A stretch of DNA of 64,000 bases, from contig DFBZ01000160.1 of the NCBI GenBank assembly GCA_002366835.1, positions 1 through 64,000 of the forward strand, written 5' to 3'. How positions within the stretch are numbered: position 1 is the stretch's first letter; every line of letters starts with the position of its first letter. Positions 1-10,527 of this stretch are shown in pieces. Source of the stretch: Gammaproteobacteria bacterium UBA3067 (GTDB lineage Bacteria > Pseudomonadota > Gammaproteobacteria > Pseudomonadales > UBA3067). The position numbers and the translations under genes are program-made. The notes beneath the pieces are model-generated. The model was not told the DNA's origin, made no database searches, and saw only the letters and a list, made by a program, of their open reading frames with translations.

Positions 1-2
1 TG

Positions 3-2303
3 CGTGAGGTTATTGGTGGGGATGAGTCGCGCTTTCGCCGCGTGGTGTTTAACGAAATTACCGAAAAGGCGATTAATCAGGCTTTCACTACCCCTGTAGA
101 TCTAGATATAGATAGAGTAAATGCCCAGCAAGCGCGCCGTTTTATGGATCGTGTTGTGGGTTATATGCTCTCCCCGCTTTTGTGGGAAAAAGTAGCGCGT
201 GGTTTATCTGCCGGTCGTGTTCAGTCGGTGGCTACCCGCCTCGTGGTAGACAGAGAAAAGGAAATAAGGGCGTTTATTCCGGAGGAGTTCTGGGAAATTT
301 ATGCGGATACCGCAAGCTCAAAAAATGATGAGATCAACTTAAAGGTTGTCAAAGACAAGGGCGAAACCTTTCGTCCAAACAATAAAGAAGCCACCGACGA
401 AACTCTGAAGAGCCTTGAAAGCACAGAGTTTAAAGTCGCTAAGCGGGAAGATAAGCCAACCCAAAGTCGCCCGTCTGCCCCGTTTATTACCTCGACACTG
501 CAGCAGGCTGCCAGTACGCGTTTGGGATTCGGCGTTAAGAAAACCATGATGATGGCACAGCGCCTGTACGAGGCCGGTTACATCACCTACATGAGAACCG
601 ATTCCACCAATCTAAGCGCGGATGCCGTACAGTCTTGTCGTGATTATATTAACGAAAGCTTTGGCGCCAAGTACCTACCTGAAAACCCTAACCTATACGG
701 CAGCAAAGCGAATGCGCAAGAGGCTCACGAGGCCATTCGTCCTTCCGATGTGAATGTTCCAGCAACGCAGCTGAAGAAAATGGAGCGCGATGCTGAGCGT
801 CTTTATGAGTTAATCTGGCGTCAATTTGTGGCATGTCAAATGATGCCAGCTAAATACCTGAGCACCAGTGTTACGGTGATGGCTGCAAGCGCGGAGCTCA
901 AAGCTAAAGGTCGGGTGTTGCAGTTTGATGGTTACACACGGGTGCAGACCCAGATTCAGAAAAAGGGTAAAGAAGATGCGGTTTTACCGGATGTAAAAGA
1001 AGGGGAAACGCTCAATCTTAAGGCGCTAAATCCCAAGCAGCACTTTACCAAGCCCACCGCCCGTTATACCGAAGCCAGCCTAGTGAAAGAGCTGGAAAAG
1101 AAAGGTATTGGTCGGCCTTCCACCTACGCATCGATTATTTCCACAATCCAAGATCGTGGTTATGTTCGGCTGGAGAGTAAGCGTTTTTATGCAGAAAAAA
1201 TGGGCGATGTTGTCACCGAACGCCTGTGTGAAAATTTCGATAACCTGTTGGATTATGGCTTTACTGCCAATATGGAAAAAACCCTCGATAAGGTCGGGGA
1301 TGCAGAGCTAAATTGGAAGTCAGTTCTGGATGATTTTTATAAAGAGTTTTCCGAGAAGCTAGAGAAGGCTTCGCGCAAAGAAGATGGGATGCGAGCCAAT
1401 CAGGCCACCGACACCGATATTCTCTGTCCTAAGTGTGGTCGTACCATGCAGATCCGTACGGCCAGCACCGGTGTCTTTCTTGGCTGCTCTGGTTATGCCC
1501 TGCCACCGAAAGAACGTTGCAAAGCCACGATTAACCTGGTTCCAGGGGAAGAGGCGGTTGAAGCGGATGTTGACGAAGAAGAAATGGAAGTGCTTCAGCT
1601 GCGCGCCAAGCGCCGTTGCCCAATCTGCGAGACAGCTATGGACAGCTATTTGGTGGATGAAGAGAGAAAGCTCCATGTCTGCGGCAATAACCCCGATTGC
1701 GCAGGGTACGAGATTGAAACCGGGAAATTCAAAATAAAAGGTTACGATGGCCCAGTGATTGAGTGTGATCGCTGTAGTGCCGATATGCAGCTTAAAAGTG
1801 GCCGCTTTGGTAAATACTTCGGCTGCACCAATGAAGAATGTAAAAACACGCGTAAATTATTGCGCAGTGGAGAGGCTGCTCCTCCAAAGGTGGACCCGAT
1901 TGATATGCCTCATCTGGAATGTGAGAAAAACCCAGATCATTTTGTATTGCGTGATGGGGCGGCGGGTATCTTCCTTGCCGCAAGCCAATTCCCCAAGTTC
2001 CGTGAAACTCGAGCGCCTCTGGTTGAAGAATTGGTGTTTGTGAAGGATAAACTTGATCCTAAGTATCGCTTTCTCGCGGATGCGCCTATTCAAGATCCTG
2101 ATGGCAATAAAGCAGTGGTTCGCTACAGTCGAAAGACGAAAGAACAATATGTCATGACGGAAATTGAAAAGAAGGCAACCGGCTGGAAGGCATATTACCA
2201 AGGGGGGAAGTGGTTGGTGGAGTTGGCAAAACCCAAAGCAGCCAAAAAAGCCACAAAAACGGCTGCTAAGAAGGCGAGTCCGAAAAAGACCGGAAGCGCT
2301 TGA
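3..2303 (+). CDS. topA: DNA topoisomerase I, 5'-truncated by the window edge
   Basis: Type IA topoisomerase that relaxes negative supercoils through a transient 5'-phosphotyrosine link. The frame is open to the left edge from base 3, so the N-terminal Toprim part lies outside the window. The catalytic tyrosine is in [10 protein letters not shown] (codon 588-590). Three C-terminal zinc-ribbon modules follow: CPKCGRT near 1430, CPIC near 1618 and CDRC near 1765, each with a second Cys pair. The protein ends in a Lys/Ala-rich tail, as in gammaproteobacterial TopA. No internal defect is seen. The next gene begins 37 bases after the stop, so the two may share a transcript. Confidence 0.97.
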   Translation, partial: REVIGGDESRFRRVVFNEITEKAINQAFTTPVDLDIDRVNAQQARRFMDRVVGYMLSPLLWEKVARGLSAGRVQSVATRLVVDREKEIRAFIPEEFWEIYADTASSKNDEINLKVVKDKGETFRPNNKEATDETLKSLESTEFKVAKREDKPTQSRPSAPFITSTLQQAASTRLGFGVKKTMMMAQRLYEAGYITYMRTDSTNLSADAVQSCRDYINESFGAKYLPENPNLYGSKANAQEAHEAIRPSDVNVPATQLKKMERDAERLYELIWRQFVACQMMPAKYLSTSVTVMAASAELKAKGRVLQFDGYTRVQTQIQKKGKEDAVLPDVKEGETLNLKALNPKQHFTKPTARYTEASLVKELEKKGIGRPSTYASIISTIQDRGYVRLESKRFYAEKMGDVVTERLCENFDNLLDYGFTANMEKTLDKVGDAELNWKSVLDDFYKEFSEKLEKASRKEDGMRANQATDTDILCPKCGRTMQIRTASTGVFLGCSGYALPPKERCKATINLVPGEEAVEADVDEEEMEVLQLRAKRRCPICETAMDSYLVDEERKLHVCGNNPDCAGYEIETGKFKIKGYDGPVIECDRCSADMQLKSGRFGKYFGCTNEECKNTRKLLRSGEAAPPKVDPIDMPHLECEKNPDHFVLRDGAAGIFLAASQFPKFRETRAPLVEELVFVKDKLDPKYRFLADAPIQDPDGNKAVVRYSRKTKEQYVMTEIEKKATGWKAYYQGGKWLVELAKPKAAKKATKTAAKKASPKKTGSA

Positions 2304-2339
2304 TTATATATTTCTTTAAATTAACGAGGGGCGCGCGCC

Positions 2340-2882
2340 TTGCAATCGGAAACTAATCAAAAGCTTCTGTTTGTCCAATCACAACTCGACTCTCTAAGTG
2401 TCGCTTTGGAAAACCCTCAGACTCCCAGGGATCGGCTCTTGGTCAGAGGGCTTTCTGATGCCTGTGTATACCAGCTGATGGCCGCGTGGCATTCGCTGCT
2501 TCAGGAGATTCTTGCAAATTATAAAGTGCAGCCTCCTGTCTCAAGCTCTTATTTAGGGACGGGGATGACGGAGAGTTATATAGAGGCTTGCCAGCAGCAA
2601 GACCTTGTTGCGCCAGAACTAAACTATGCGCTTAAACTCGAAAAGAATGGGCAGTCTTGTTTAGGCTTATTGTTGGCCTTGTTCGATAAAGCTCTTATTG
2701 GCGTCCCGGTTCAGGATGTCTCTGTCGAAAGCGAGGCTGGTCAGAATGTTGAGAACCGCATTTCCATAGAGCAGCTAGGTGCGACGGAGCCTCTTCAGCA
2801 ACAGTACCAGCAACTGGTGCATATACTTAAAGAGCTTAAGGCCTTGATTCATCACTGTCGGCAAACCATGCAGGAGTATTAA
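2340..2882 (+). CDS. DUF6586-like conserved hypothetical protein
   Basis: A 180-residue soluble protein starting at TTG, with a purine-rich stretch (GAGGGG) about ten bases upstream. No signal peptide, membrane segment or catalytic motif is visible. It is rich in Gln and Leu and probably mostly helical. Its position directly after topA and its opening residues recall the DUF6586 family that sits beside topA in Pseudomonas. This assignment is from memory of gene order and not from a search. Function unknown. Confidence 0.75.
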   Translation: MQSETNQKLLFVQSQLDSLSVALENPQTPRDRLLVRGLSDACVYQLMAAWHSLLQEILANYKVQPPVSSSYLGTGMTESYIEACQQQDLVAPELNYALKLEKNGQSCLGLLLALFDKALIGVPVQDVSVESEAGQNVENRISIEQLGATEPLQQQYQQLVHILKELKALIHHCRQTMQEY

Positions 2883-3210
2883 GCCTAGAAACTTCTAGGG
2901 TATATTTTGAGTCTCTACTTCAGATGGATGACTTTTGATCGATTTCTAAGGGTGTCTTGCCTCCCTTATCTGCACCTTCCTACCTTTATGGTTTTAAAGA
3001 ATATTTCTTGTTTCATCGGGATAAAATAAAAAGGCGGTGAGGCTTGGTGCTGCCCAGCAACAGGCTCTATTTCTTAAAAGAGCATTACATTCGGCTAAAC
3101 GATCATGATAAGGTAGCGCCAATTATATTGGTGCGGTGTGCGCAGTGACGACCCTGTATTGTCACTGGCATCAGCGGTTTTCGGTATGGCATCAAGCATA
3201 GGTGATTGTT
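2883..3210. other. Intergenic region with two inverted repeats
   Basis: No gene is supported here. Just after the upstream stop is a compact hairpin, CCTAGAA-AC-TTCTAGG (2884-2899), which could end transcription but has no T run. Further on, CAGTGAC (3143-3149) and GTCACTG (3161-3167) form a perfect 7-bp inverted repeat with an 11-base spacer, 44 bases before the next start. It could be an operator or a leader hairpin. I find no convincing -35/-10 pair. Confidence 0.4.
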
Positions 3211-3447
3211 ATGTCAGATTCTTTTTTTGAAGTTGTGCAGCTCGCAAATGGTGATATCGCTTTGCGGCGCACAGATGAGTCCAGTGAGCCAATGGTCACA
3301 ATTCACTTTTCTGAAGATGCGAAGGCTTATCTTGGCAATAACATCGATGAAGTTGGGCGAGCCATGATTAGCGCCGGAGTTGATTCTGCTAGCCAAGTAA
3401 CTGAGCTAGAGGATGATTTCGGTAATCGAACGCGTGTTATTCACTAG
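3211..3447 (+). CDS. Small conserved-looking acidic protein, function unknown
   Basis: A 78-residue protein. I choose ATG at 3211 because AGGTGA (3200-3205) is well spaced before it; an earlier in-frame GTG at 3202 lies inside that ribosome site. The sequence is acidic, has no Cys, no signal peptide and no membrane segment, and looks like a small alpha/beta fold (FFEVVQLANGDIALRR). It stands alone, 100 bases before gpsA. I do not recognise a family. Confidence 0.7.
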   Translation: MSDSFFEVVQLANGDIALRRTDESSEPMVTIHFSEDAKAYLGNNIDEVGRAMISAGVDSASQVTELEDDFGNRTRVIH

Positions 3448-3547
3448 TCATGTCTTGCGAAGTGTAGTTCCTCGTTAATCGAAGAGGCTAAAGTTTCTTT
3501 TCTCTTCCGCGTTATAGTTCCCTTCTTTTTTAATCTAAGGTAATACA

Positions 3548-4573
3548 GTGAGTTACAAAGGAGATGTGCGCTCAGTTGCTGTGCTTGGCGGAGGAAGCTT
3601 TGGCACGGCAATCGCCAATATCGTTGCTGATAATGGCCACAAAGTTGGTGTTTGGCTACGGGATAGTAACCTGGTGGAGCAATGTCAGCTCAGTGGTGAG
3701 AATGTTAAATACCTTCCTGGTTATCCCTTAAACCCTCAGATTCAATTTACCAATGAGCTAAAAGACCTTTGTGTTCAGGCTGAAATTATTTTTTTGGCCA
3801 TTCCCAGCAAATCCTTTCGCCCCGTTCTGCAGCAGATCAAACCTTTTATTTCCCCTGAGCAAATATTGATTAGCACGGCAAAGGGGATAGAGGCGGATGG
3901 CTTTCTACTTATGAGCCAAGTTATTGAACAGGAGTTGGGTGCGACGAATGTGGGCGTATTAAGCGGCCCTAATCTGGCCATTGAGATAGCTCAGCGTAAG
4001 CTTACAGCAACGGTTGTTGCCAGCAAAAATAAAGAGCTAATGAAAACCATTCAGACCTTGCTCTCCCAGCCTTATTTTCGTGTTTACGCGAATGAGGATG
4101 TTTTTGGTGTGGAGCTTGGAGGGGCCCTGAAAAATATTTATGCCATTGCGGCGGGCATGGCAGATGCCCTGGGTATGGGAGAAAACACCAAGGGTATGTT
4201 GATTACCCGAAGTCTGGCAGAAATGAGCCGTATGGCTGCGACACTGGGTGGTAACCCCTCTACCTTTTTAGGCCTGTCAGGCGTGGGCGATCTAGTGGTG
4301 ACTTGTTCATCGTCTCTTAGCCGGAACTATCAGCTTGGATACCTACTTGGTGAAGGTTTGTCCTTACAAGAGGCGAACACCAAGCTAAATCAAACTGTGG
4401 AAGGTGTAAATACGGTGCGCCTGATTCAAAATAAGGCCAAGGAGCTAAATCTCTATATGCCCTTAGTATCGGGCATGTATGCCATTTTGTTTGAAGGCCG
4501 AGATTTAAAAACCGTTATCTCAGGCTTGATGATGGGCGAGCACGCGGATGATGTGGAGTTTTCGCTACGCTAG
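3548..4573 (+). CDS. gpsA: Glycerol-3-phosphate dehydrogenase [NAD(P)+]
   Basis: Makes sn-glycerol-3-phosphate from dihydroxyacetone phosphate for phospholipid synthesis, in the cytosol. It starts at GTG with a CTAAGG site upstream. The N-terminal Rossmann motif is GGGSFGTAIAN, followed by SGPNLAIEIA. The catalytic-lysine region is GGALKNIYAIAAGMADALG. The length of 341 residues is normal. It is followed 65 bases later by sixA, a neighbour pair familiar from related bacteria. Confidence 0.97.
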   Translation: MSYKGDVRSVAVLGGGSFGTAIANIVADNGHKVGVWLRDSNLVEQCQLSGENVKYLPGYPLNPQIQFTNELKDLCVQAEIIFLAIPSKSFRPVLQQIKPFISPEQILISTAKGIEADGFLLMSQVIEQELGATNVGVLSGPNLAIEIAQRKLTATVVASKNKELMKTIQTLLSQPYFRVYANEDVFGVELGGALKNIYAIAAGMADALGMGENTKGMLITRSLAEMSRMAATLGGNPSTFLGLSGVGDLVVTCSSSLSRNYQLGYLLGEGLSLQEANTKLNQTVEGVNTVRLIQNKAKELNLYMPLVSGMYAILFEGRDLKTVISGLMMGEHADDVEFSLR

Positions 4574-4638
4574 TAATCAATCTCATCTTGTATTGAAGTG
4601 GTGCGGGGTGTGGTTTGTAAGGCATCGAGGGTATCTAG

Positions 4639-5106
4639 ATGAATCTTTATATTATGCGTCACGGAATGGCTGAGCCCTATCGCGCTCGATCGGATGAGAG
4701 TCGTTTACTGGTAGCAGAGGGTGAGGCCCAAGTGAGCCATGTTGCCAGTCAATGGTTGCGGACCTCTCCTGTGCTGGATTTTATTGTTGCTAGTCCTTAC
4801 AAGCGGGCCCAGCAAACGGCAACGATTGTGAAGGATGTTTTGGGTTTTACGGGCGGGCTGGAGACTAACTCATTGATAACCCCTGAGGGTGATGTGTTAC
4901 AGGTAGCGCAACACCTCGATCAGCTTGCTTCTCAGGATGTTCTGCTGGTGAGTCACATGCCATTAGTGGCTAATCTACTGGGTTATCTCACCTCGGGAGA
5001 CCCTCGATCCTTCGGGGGGTTGACGACAGCGCAATTGGTTCACCTTAGCGGTGATCATCCAGCCCAAGGTTGTATGGATGTTGAAATGACCCTTTATCCA
5101 GAATAG
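4639..5106 (+). CDS. sixA: Phosphohistidine phosphatase SixA
   Basis: Histidine phosphatase superfamily member of 155 residues, matching E. coli SixA (about 160). The phosphate-accepting histidine is in the N-terminal MRHG motif at residues 7-10, and the second catalytic histidine is in VSHMPLV. SixA removes phosphate from histidine on phosphotransfer or NPr-type proteins. The target here cannot be read from the context. Confidence 0.92.
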   Translation: MNLYIMRHGMAEPYRARSDESRLLVAEGEAQVSHVASQWLRTSPVLDFIVASPYKRAQQTATIVKDVLGFTGGLETNSLITPEGDVLQVAQHLDQLASQDVLLVSHMPLVANLLGYLTSGDPRSFGGLTTAQLVHLSGDHPAQGCMDVEMTLYPE

Positions 5107-5182
5107 AGGCCTTCCCTTGTTTAGCCTGGCGCTAAGCTGCTAAAGTCTGCCACCAACTTATTGATTCAGAGCAGGGTGATTT

Positions 5183-6034
5183 ATGAAGTGGAGTCAACGC
5201 TACGCAGAGGACAGCTGGGCCAACGAACTGGGCATAGAAATCATTCATTCCAGCTCCGACAAAAATGCACTTTCGTTACCGTTTATTAGTAGGAACCTGC
5301 AAGCAGATGGTGGTGTGATTCATGGCGGTATTATTGGTTCACTATTACACGATTGTGGCCTCGCCCTTGCAGCAGAAGCAGTGGGAGAGGCTGATTCTGA
5401 AGCGTTACGCTGTCTCGATTTTCAAGCAAATTATCTCAAGGCAGCCAAAGATTGTGATTTAAGCGCCAGTGCGCAAATCATCCGCCAGAGTCGCAAATTT
5501 CTTTTTATTCAGGCTGAGGTGCTTGATCCACAACAGCATATTGTTGCCACGTCTCGTATGCTTTTTTCTCTCTCTGGCGAAGCGTCTGAGGTGAAGGCGA
5601 TTCAGCCTTATTTAACGGCGCAAAAAATTGGACTCAGCTTGGGCAGCCACCCCATGGTGGATATGATGAACACCAATATGGTGGAACGCCGTCCTGGTTT
5701 CTCGGTAAATGGCGCAGAGGGTGGGATATGCCGGGTACTTGTGGAGGATGTGAAAGAAAATCAAAACTACAACGGCGAGATTTCGAATGGCGCGCAAATT
5801 TTTGCCGCTGACAGCGCTGGTGTCTTTAGTTGTTTTGCCTCTGGGGAGCCCATGATGCGAGCAGCAACCGTTGATTTAAAGCTGACTTTTTGTGCGCCAG
5901 TGCAGGGAGAAGGTTTGGTGGTTTTAGGGGAAAGCCTGGTGCTTAACGATGGCCTTGTGCATCATCAGCTTTCTATTTTCGGAAAAACGTCCAACGACCT
6001 TAAAGGCTTTGGCACCATGACGCTTGCTATCTAG
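5183..6034 (+). CDS. Double-hotdog PaaI-like acyl-CoA thioesterase
   Basis: A 283-residue protein made of two hotdog-like halves. The first half carries a good PaaI-type active-site segment, GGVIHGGIIGSLLHDCG (about residues 48-64). The second half has the equivalent position altered to SNGAQIFAADSAG (about residues 203-215), so the HGG signature is missing there and this half is probably structural. It likely hydrolyses acyl-CoA thioesters in the cytosol; the substrate is unknown. The start ATG has GCAGGGTGAT upstream. It converges with ppsR with only 27 bases between the stops. Confidence 0.75.
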   Translation: MKWSQRYAEDSWANELGIEIIHSSSDKNALSLPFISRNLQADGGVIHGGIIGSLLHDCGLALAAEAVGEADSEALRCLDFQANYLKAAKDCDLSASAQIIRQSRKFLFIQAEVLDPQQHIVATSRMLFSLSGEASEVKAIQPYLTAQKIGLSLGSHPMVDMMNTNMVERRPGFSVNGAEGGICRVLVEDVKENQNYNGEISNGAQIFAADSAGVFSCFASGEPMMRAATVDLKLTFCAPVQGEGLVVLGESLVLNDGLVHHQLSIFGKTSNDLKGFGTMTLAI

Positions 6035-6061
6035 CCTGTTCGAGAATTAGACAGAGCTCCT

Positions 6062-6883
6062 TTAGCTTTGAAGTCTGCGCTCTATACCTGATGTTGCCAA
6101 AATGCGCGTTGAAATCTCTTCAATAGAGATATCTGTTGTATTTAGATAAGGCACGCGCTCTTTGTTGAAAATAGCCTCTGCTCCTCGCACCTCCGCTTCG
6201 CACTGAGAAAAAGACGCATAACGACTGTTGGACATGCGTTCAGTTCTTATGGATGCTAGTCGAGCACTGTCGATGGTTAAGCCAAAAAGTTTATTTTTGT
6301 ATTCCTTTAGCACCCTCGGAAGATGGTTTTCATCGAGATCATCCTCCGTTAAAGGGTAGTTGGCTGCGCGAATACCGAATTGAAGAGCGAGATAGAGGCT
6401 GGTGGGTGTTTTTCCACTACGAGAAACCCCAATCAATATGATGTCTGCCTTGTCGTAGTGCCTAGTGCGAGCGCCGTCGTCGTTATCCAACGCAAAATCA
6501 ATGGCGCTAAGGCGAACGTTATAGACGCTGTGGTCGGTAATGGCGTGTGATTTTCCGACAGAGTATGAAGAGTCTGCATTAAACTCTTTTTCCAAGGGCT
6601 TAATAAAGGTATCAAAAATATCAACAGTGAAGCCTTTGCACTGAGTGACAACTTCTCTTACTTCTTCATTTACAATCGTATTAAACACAATGGGGCGCAG
6701 GCCGCTTTCTTCAGCCACCTTGTTAATGCGTTTCACGACGGTGCGTGCATCTTCTTTTGTATTTATATAAGGTATGGTGATTTGTTCAAAATCAATATGC
6801 CCAAACTGTGATAGCAGGCTACGGCCTAGTGCTTCTGCAGTTAGACCTGTTCCATCTGAAACAAAAAAGGTGACTCTTTTCAT
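6062..6883 (-). CDS. ppsR: PEP synthase regulatory kinase/phosphorylase (DUF299)
   Basis: Bifunctional regulator that inactivates PEP synthase by ADP-dependent threonine phosphorylation and reactivates it by Pi-dependent dephosphorylation. The protein opens with [17 protein letters not shown], and the P-loop is [11 protein letters not shown] near the middle. I take ATG at 6883 (273 residues) because this residue starts the conserved domain; a TTG eight codons earlier (6907) is possible. It is divergent from ppsA, its substrate, across a 159-bp gap, so the two are probably coordinated. Confidence 0.95.
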   Translation of the reverse strand: MKRVTFFVSDGTGLTAEALGRSLLSQFGHIDFEQITIPYINTKEDARTVVKRINKVAEESGLRPIVFNTIVNEEVREVVTQCKGFTVDIFDTFIKPLEKEFNADSSYSVGKSHAITDHSVYNVRLSAIDFALDNDDGARTRHYDKADIILIGVSRSGKTPTSLYLALQFGIRAANYPLTEDDLDENHLPRVLKEYKNKLFGLTIDSARLASIRTERMSNSRYASFSQCEAEVRGAEAIFNKERVPYLNTTDISIEEISTRILATSGIERRLQS

Positions 6884-7042
6884 GGCTGACAGTCCGTTGT
6901 TTGGCAATAATTTAGGTCGAGTTTAACGGTTTTTCACTTGTCATATAACAGAAAGATCAGGCAGGTAATTTGAAGTCATTTTTTGTATCATAATCAGCCT
7001 TAGAAAGGGTGTTATCAGCACGCAACAGTAGGGAGAAAAGCC

Positions 7043-9421
7043 TTGAATAAGCATGTCGTTTGGTTTGAAAGCCTGGGGATTTCAGATATCGAAGCAGTGG
7101 GTGGAAAAAATGCCTCGCTGGGTGAGATGATCAGTCAGCTATCATCGGCAGGGGTGTCGGTTCCGGGAGGTTTTGCGACGACGGCGGATGCCTACCGAGA
7201 ATTTCTGGCTCATGATGGTCTTGATGAGAAAATTAATCAGGCCCTGTCCCAGTTGAATGTGGATGATGTGAATGCCCTTGCAAAGGTTGGGAAGGAAATC
7301 CGTCAGTGGATTGTCGATACGCCTTTTCCCGCAGGGCTCGAGGCAGATATTCGCTCTGCTTTTGCTGAGCTTTCCGAAGGTAGTGAAACGTTGTCTGTCG
7401 CGATTCGCTCCAGTGCCACCGCAGAAGATTTACCCGATGCGTCCTTTGCCGGGCAGCAGGAGACCTTTTTAAATATCCGTGGTGCAGGCAACGTTATTGA
7501 AGCTGTGAAAGAAGTTTTTGCTTCTCTGTTTAATGATCGCGCCATCGCCTACCGTGAGCATAAGGGTTTTGACCACCACTTGGTGGCTTTATCGGCCGGC
7601 ATTCAGAGCATGGTGCATAGTGAAAGCGGTTCCAGTGGAGTCATGTTTACCCTGGATACCGAAACCGGTTTTCGTGATGTGGTGTTTATTACATCGTCTT
7701 ATGGTTTAGGGGAGACGATTGTTCAAGGTGCCGTTAACCCTGACGAGTTTTACGTTTACAAGCCCTCTCTTGAGCAAGGGAAGTCAGCGATTATTCGCCG
7801 TACTCGTGGCAGCAAAGCGATTAAAATGGTTTACACCGACAGTCATGAAGTCGGTCGGTCTATCGAAACTGTGGATGTTCCCAAGCAAGACAGCGCCAAA
7901 TTCAGCATTTCAGATGACGATATAAGCGAGCTGGCCAGACAGGCTTTGATCATTGAAAAACACTATGGCAAGCCCATGGATATTGAGTGGGCAAAAGATG
8001 GTGAAGACGGCAAGTTATATATTGTACAAGCTCGGCCCGAGACGGTGGAAAGCCGCACTGATGTTTCTACGATGGTGCGCTACCTTCTCAAAGAGAAGGG
8101 CACGGTGCTGGCTGAGGGCCGTAGTGTCGGTCAGAAGATTGGTGGTGGTCCCGTTCGGATTCTTAACGACATCAGTGGTATGGATGCCTTTCAACAGGGA
8201 GAAGTGCTTGTTGCCGATATGACCGACCCAGACTGGGAGCCCATTATGAAACGCGCCTCGGCTATCGTGACCAATCGAGGCGGGCGAACGTGTCATGCGG
8301 CAATCATTGCGCGCGAACTGGGTATTCCTGCTGTCGTGGGTTGCGCTAACGCTACCGATATACTGCAAAACGGGAAAGAAGTAACGGTTTCCTGCGCAGA
8401 GGGTGACGCCGGTTTAATTTATGAGGGTAAGCTTGAATTTGATGTGCAATCCAATCGCATTGAATCTATGCCGGACCTTCCCTTTAAAGTGATGATGAAT
8501 GTTGGAAACCCCGACCGTGCCTTCACTTTTCAAAACCTTCCCCACCAAGGCATTGGCTTGGCGCGCCTTGAGTTTATTATAAATCGTATGATTGGTGTAC
8601 ACCCTAAAGCCTTGCTTAATTATGATACCTTGCCGGCAGATCTAAAAAACTCCGTCGATAGGAGAATGTCAGGTTATTCAAGCCCAGTGGACTTTTATGT
8701 CGAAAAATTGGTGGAAGGGATTGCCACATTAGGCGCTGCCTTTGCGCCAGAGCGTGTGATTGTGCGCTTGTCTGATTTTAAATCCAATGAATACGCACAT
8801 CTAATCGGTGGCTCCCTTTATGAGCCAAAGGAAGAAAACCCTATGCTCGGTTTTCGCGGCGCGGCGCGTTATATTTCTGAAGGCTTCCGTGATTGTTTTG
8901 AGCTGGAGTGCCGCGCGGTGAAGAAGGTGCGAGAAGAACATGGTTTAACTAATGTGGAAGTGATGGTGCCCTTTGTTCGCACTCCCGAAGAAGCTAAAAA
9001 AGTGGTGGAGCTGCTAGAGGAAAACGGCCTCAAGCGTGGCGAGAATGGCCTTAAAGTTATTATGATGTGTGAGATTCCTGCGAACGCTATTTTGGCGGAG
9101 CAGTTCCTTGAGTATTTTGATGGCTTTTCTATCGGCTCTAACGACCTAACTCAGCTGACATTGGGCCTGGATCGTGATTCGGGGATTATCTCTCACTTAT
9201 TTGATGAGCGAGACCCAGCTGTCAAGTATTTACTAAAGCGCGCGATCGATGCCTGTAATTCGGCAGGTAAATATATCGGTATATGTGGCCAAGGCCCCTC
9301 TGATCACCCTGATCTTGCTAGGTGGTTGATGGATATAGGTATTGATAGTGTCTCCCTTAACCCAGACTCGGTAATGGAAACCTGGTTTTACCTCGCTGAA
9401 GAGCACGCTGGTAAGCCATAA
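7043..9421 (+). CDS. ppsA: Phosphoenolpyruvate synthase
   Basis: Converts pyruvate and ATP to PEP, AMP and phosphate, the entry step of gluconeogenesis from C3 compounds. It starts at TTG with AGGGAGA (7030-7036) upstream. Domain order is N-terminal ATP-binding domain (KNASLGEM), central swivelling phosphohistidine domain ([15 protein letters not shown]), then the C-terminal PEP/pyruvate barrel with the catalytic Cys in GICGQGPSD. The length of 792 residues is typical. The regulator ppsR is divergent next to it. Confidence 0.97.
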   Translation: MNKHVVWFESLGISDIEAVGGKNASLGEMISQLSSAGVSVPGGFATTADAYREFLAHDGLDEKINQALSQLNVDDVNALAKVGKEIRQWIVDTPFPAGLEADIRSAFAELSEGSETLSVAIRSSATAEDLPDASFAGQQETFLNIRGAGNVIEAVKEVFASLFNDRAIAYREHKGFDHHLVALSAGIQSMVHSESGSSGVMFTLDTETGFRDVVFITSSYGLGETIVQGAVNPDEFYVYKPSLEQGKSAIIRRTRGSKAIKMVYTDSHEVGRSIETVDVPKQDSAKFSISDDDISELARQALIIEKHYGKPMDIEWAKDGEDGKLYIVQARPETVESRTDVSTMVRYLLKEKGTVLAEGRSVGQKIGGGPVRILNDISGMDAFQQGEVLVADMTDPDWEPIMKRASAIVTNRGGRTCHAAIIARELGIPAVVGCANATDILQNGKEVTVSCAEGDAGLIYEGKLEFDVQSNRIESMPDLPFKVMMNVGNPDRAFTFQNLPHQGIGLARLEFIINRMIGVHPKALLNYDTLPADLKNSVDRRMSGYSSPVDFYVEKLVEGIATLGAAFAPERVIVRLSDFKSNEYAHLIGGSLYEPKEENPMLGFRGAARYISEGFRDCFELECRAVKKVREEHGLTNVEVMVPFVRTPEEAKKVVELLEENGLKRGENGLKVIMMCEIPANAILAEQFLEYFDGFSIGSNDLTQLTLGLDRDSGIISHLFDERDPAVKYLLKRAIDACNSAGKYIGICGQGPSDHPDLARWLMDIGIDSVSLNPDSVMETWFYLAEEHAGKP

Positions 9422-9562
9422 CATCCTCTATCGGGAGCTTGTCGCTAGTTTTGTTCCTCTGGGATATTTTACCCACATAAAATTACCGAGGGGCTCGCTA
9501 TTTAAGCCATTGTATCAACTACACTAGTTGCAGGGCTTAAAGGAGGCTGTGAGGGAGGACCC

Positions 9563-10471
9563 GTGGAATCCGGAAAAAAAATTCTTGTCATTGAAGCTTT
9601 TGAAGAAAGCATTACTCAGCTTGAGCAGCTGCTGGCAGGGTGTTATCGCATAACGGTTGCATTTAATAGCAGTCAAGGGTTTGAAGAAGCAAAATCAACA
9701 GATAGGCCTGATCTTATTTTGATTTCCACGCTGAATGATGTAGCTGAAGGCTATGCGCTTTGCCAACAATTAAAAGACGACATGAGAACCTATGCGATCC
9801 CCGTACTCTTCATTTTGGATCGATCTCAAGAGCTTGCTGAGTATCGCGGTTTCAAAGTGGGAGCAGCCGATTTCATTCCTTTTCCCCTTGTTCAAGATGT
9901 CGTGCTGTCGCGCATTGATACACATCTAAAGTTGGTTGATTTGGCGAGAAAGGCGGAAGAGCTAGAGGTACATGACAGTTTAACCGGGCTCTACAATCGA
10001 TCCTATTTCGAAGGCTACTTTAAGCAAGAGTGGCTAAGAGCGCGGAGGTCAGAATCCCCTCTGGGTTTGATGCTGATTGAAATCGATGGTTTTGATGAGT
10101 ACAACGAGCACTATGGACATGCAGAATTAGAAAATGCTCTGACAAGGCTTGCGGCGGTTATTAAACAGCGCTTATATCGGCCAGCAGACCTTGTCGCCAG
10201 GAACAGAGTGAAAGGTTACGTTTGCGTATTACCCGATACGGATCACCCAGGCTTGCGGCTTTTGGCAGAGCAGCTTAGGGCTGCAGTGTATGAGCTAGGT
10301 ATTAAGCACGAGTTTGCAGGCCAGAGTGATTTGCTGACCATCAGTATCGCGGCGGATTACGTGGTCCCAGAAAGCGTTGAGCAACTTAATAAGTTCTATA
10401 GCACTATAAAATCATTGCTGGATCAGCGTTCTGTTCAGGATTTCGGCAGTATTATGTTTCTCGATTCCTAG
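9563..10471 (+). CDS. Degenerate receiver-GGDEF protein
   Basis: A 302-residue protein starting at GTG, with GGGAGG close upstream. Residues 1-130 look like a response-regulator receiver fold, but the acidic pocket reads VIEAFEE and the phosphate-accepting Asp position is Ser (DLILISTLND). Residues about 135-302 form a GGDEF-like domain with a normal entry (HDSLTGLYNRSYF), yet the active-site loop reads RNRVKGYVCVLP instead of GGDEF. Phosphorylation and c-di-GMP synthesis are therefore both unlikely. It probably acts as a binding or scaffold protein. No kinase gene is adjacent. Confidence 0.8.
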   Translation: MESGKKILVIEAFEESITQLEQLLAGCYRITVAFNSSQGFEEAKSTDRPDLILISTLNDVAEGYALCQQLKDDMRTYAIPVLFILDRSQELAEYRGFKVGAADFIPFPLVQDVVLSRIDTHLKLVDLARKAEELEVHDSLTGLYNRSYFEGYFKQEWLRARRSESPLGLMLIEIDGFDEYNEHYGHAELENALTRLAAVIKQRLYRPADLVARNRVKGYVCVLPDTDHPGLRLLAEQLRAAVYELGIKHEFAGQSDLLTISIAADYVVPESVEQLNKFYSTIKSLLDQRSVQDFGSIMFLDS

Positions 10472-10497
10472 CCGAGGCGAAGTCGCTGACTTTATTG

Positions 10498-10507
10498 CCC
10501 CCCCCCC
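10498..10507 (+). repeat. C10 homopolymer tract
   Basis: Ten consecutive C residues lie between the preceding GGDEF-like gene and the glutamate-synthase-like gene. They sit inside a potential TTG-initiated 5' extension of the latter (TTG at 10495) and 20 bases before the ATG at 10528. Such tracts slip readily, so length change could alter the frame of the extension or the spacing of leader elements. The tract may also be a sequencing trouble spot. Confidence 0.8.
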
Positions 10508-10527
10508 GCTGTGTTGGGCATCTGAGT

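Noticed and set aside
10495..10527. TTG 10495 as the start of the glutamate-synthase-like gene
   Set aside because: The extension consists of the C10 tract and a short Pro-rich stretch without a ribosome site; ATG 10528 or later is more likely, though not proven.
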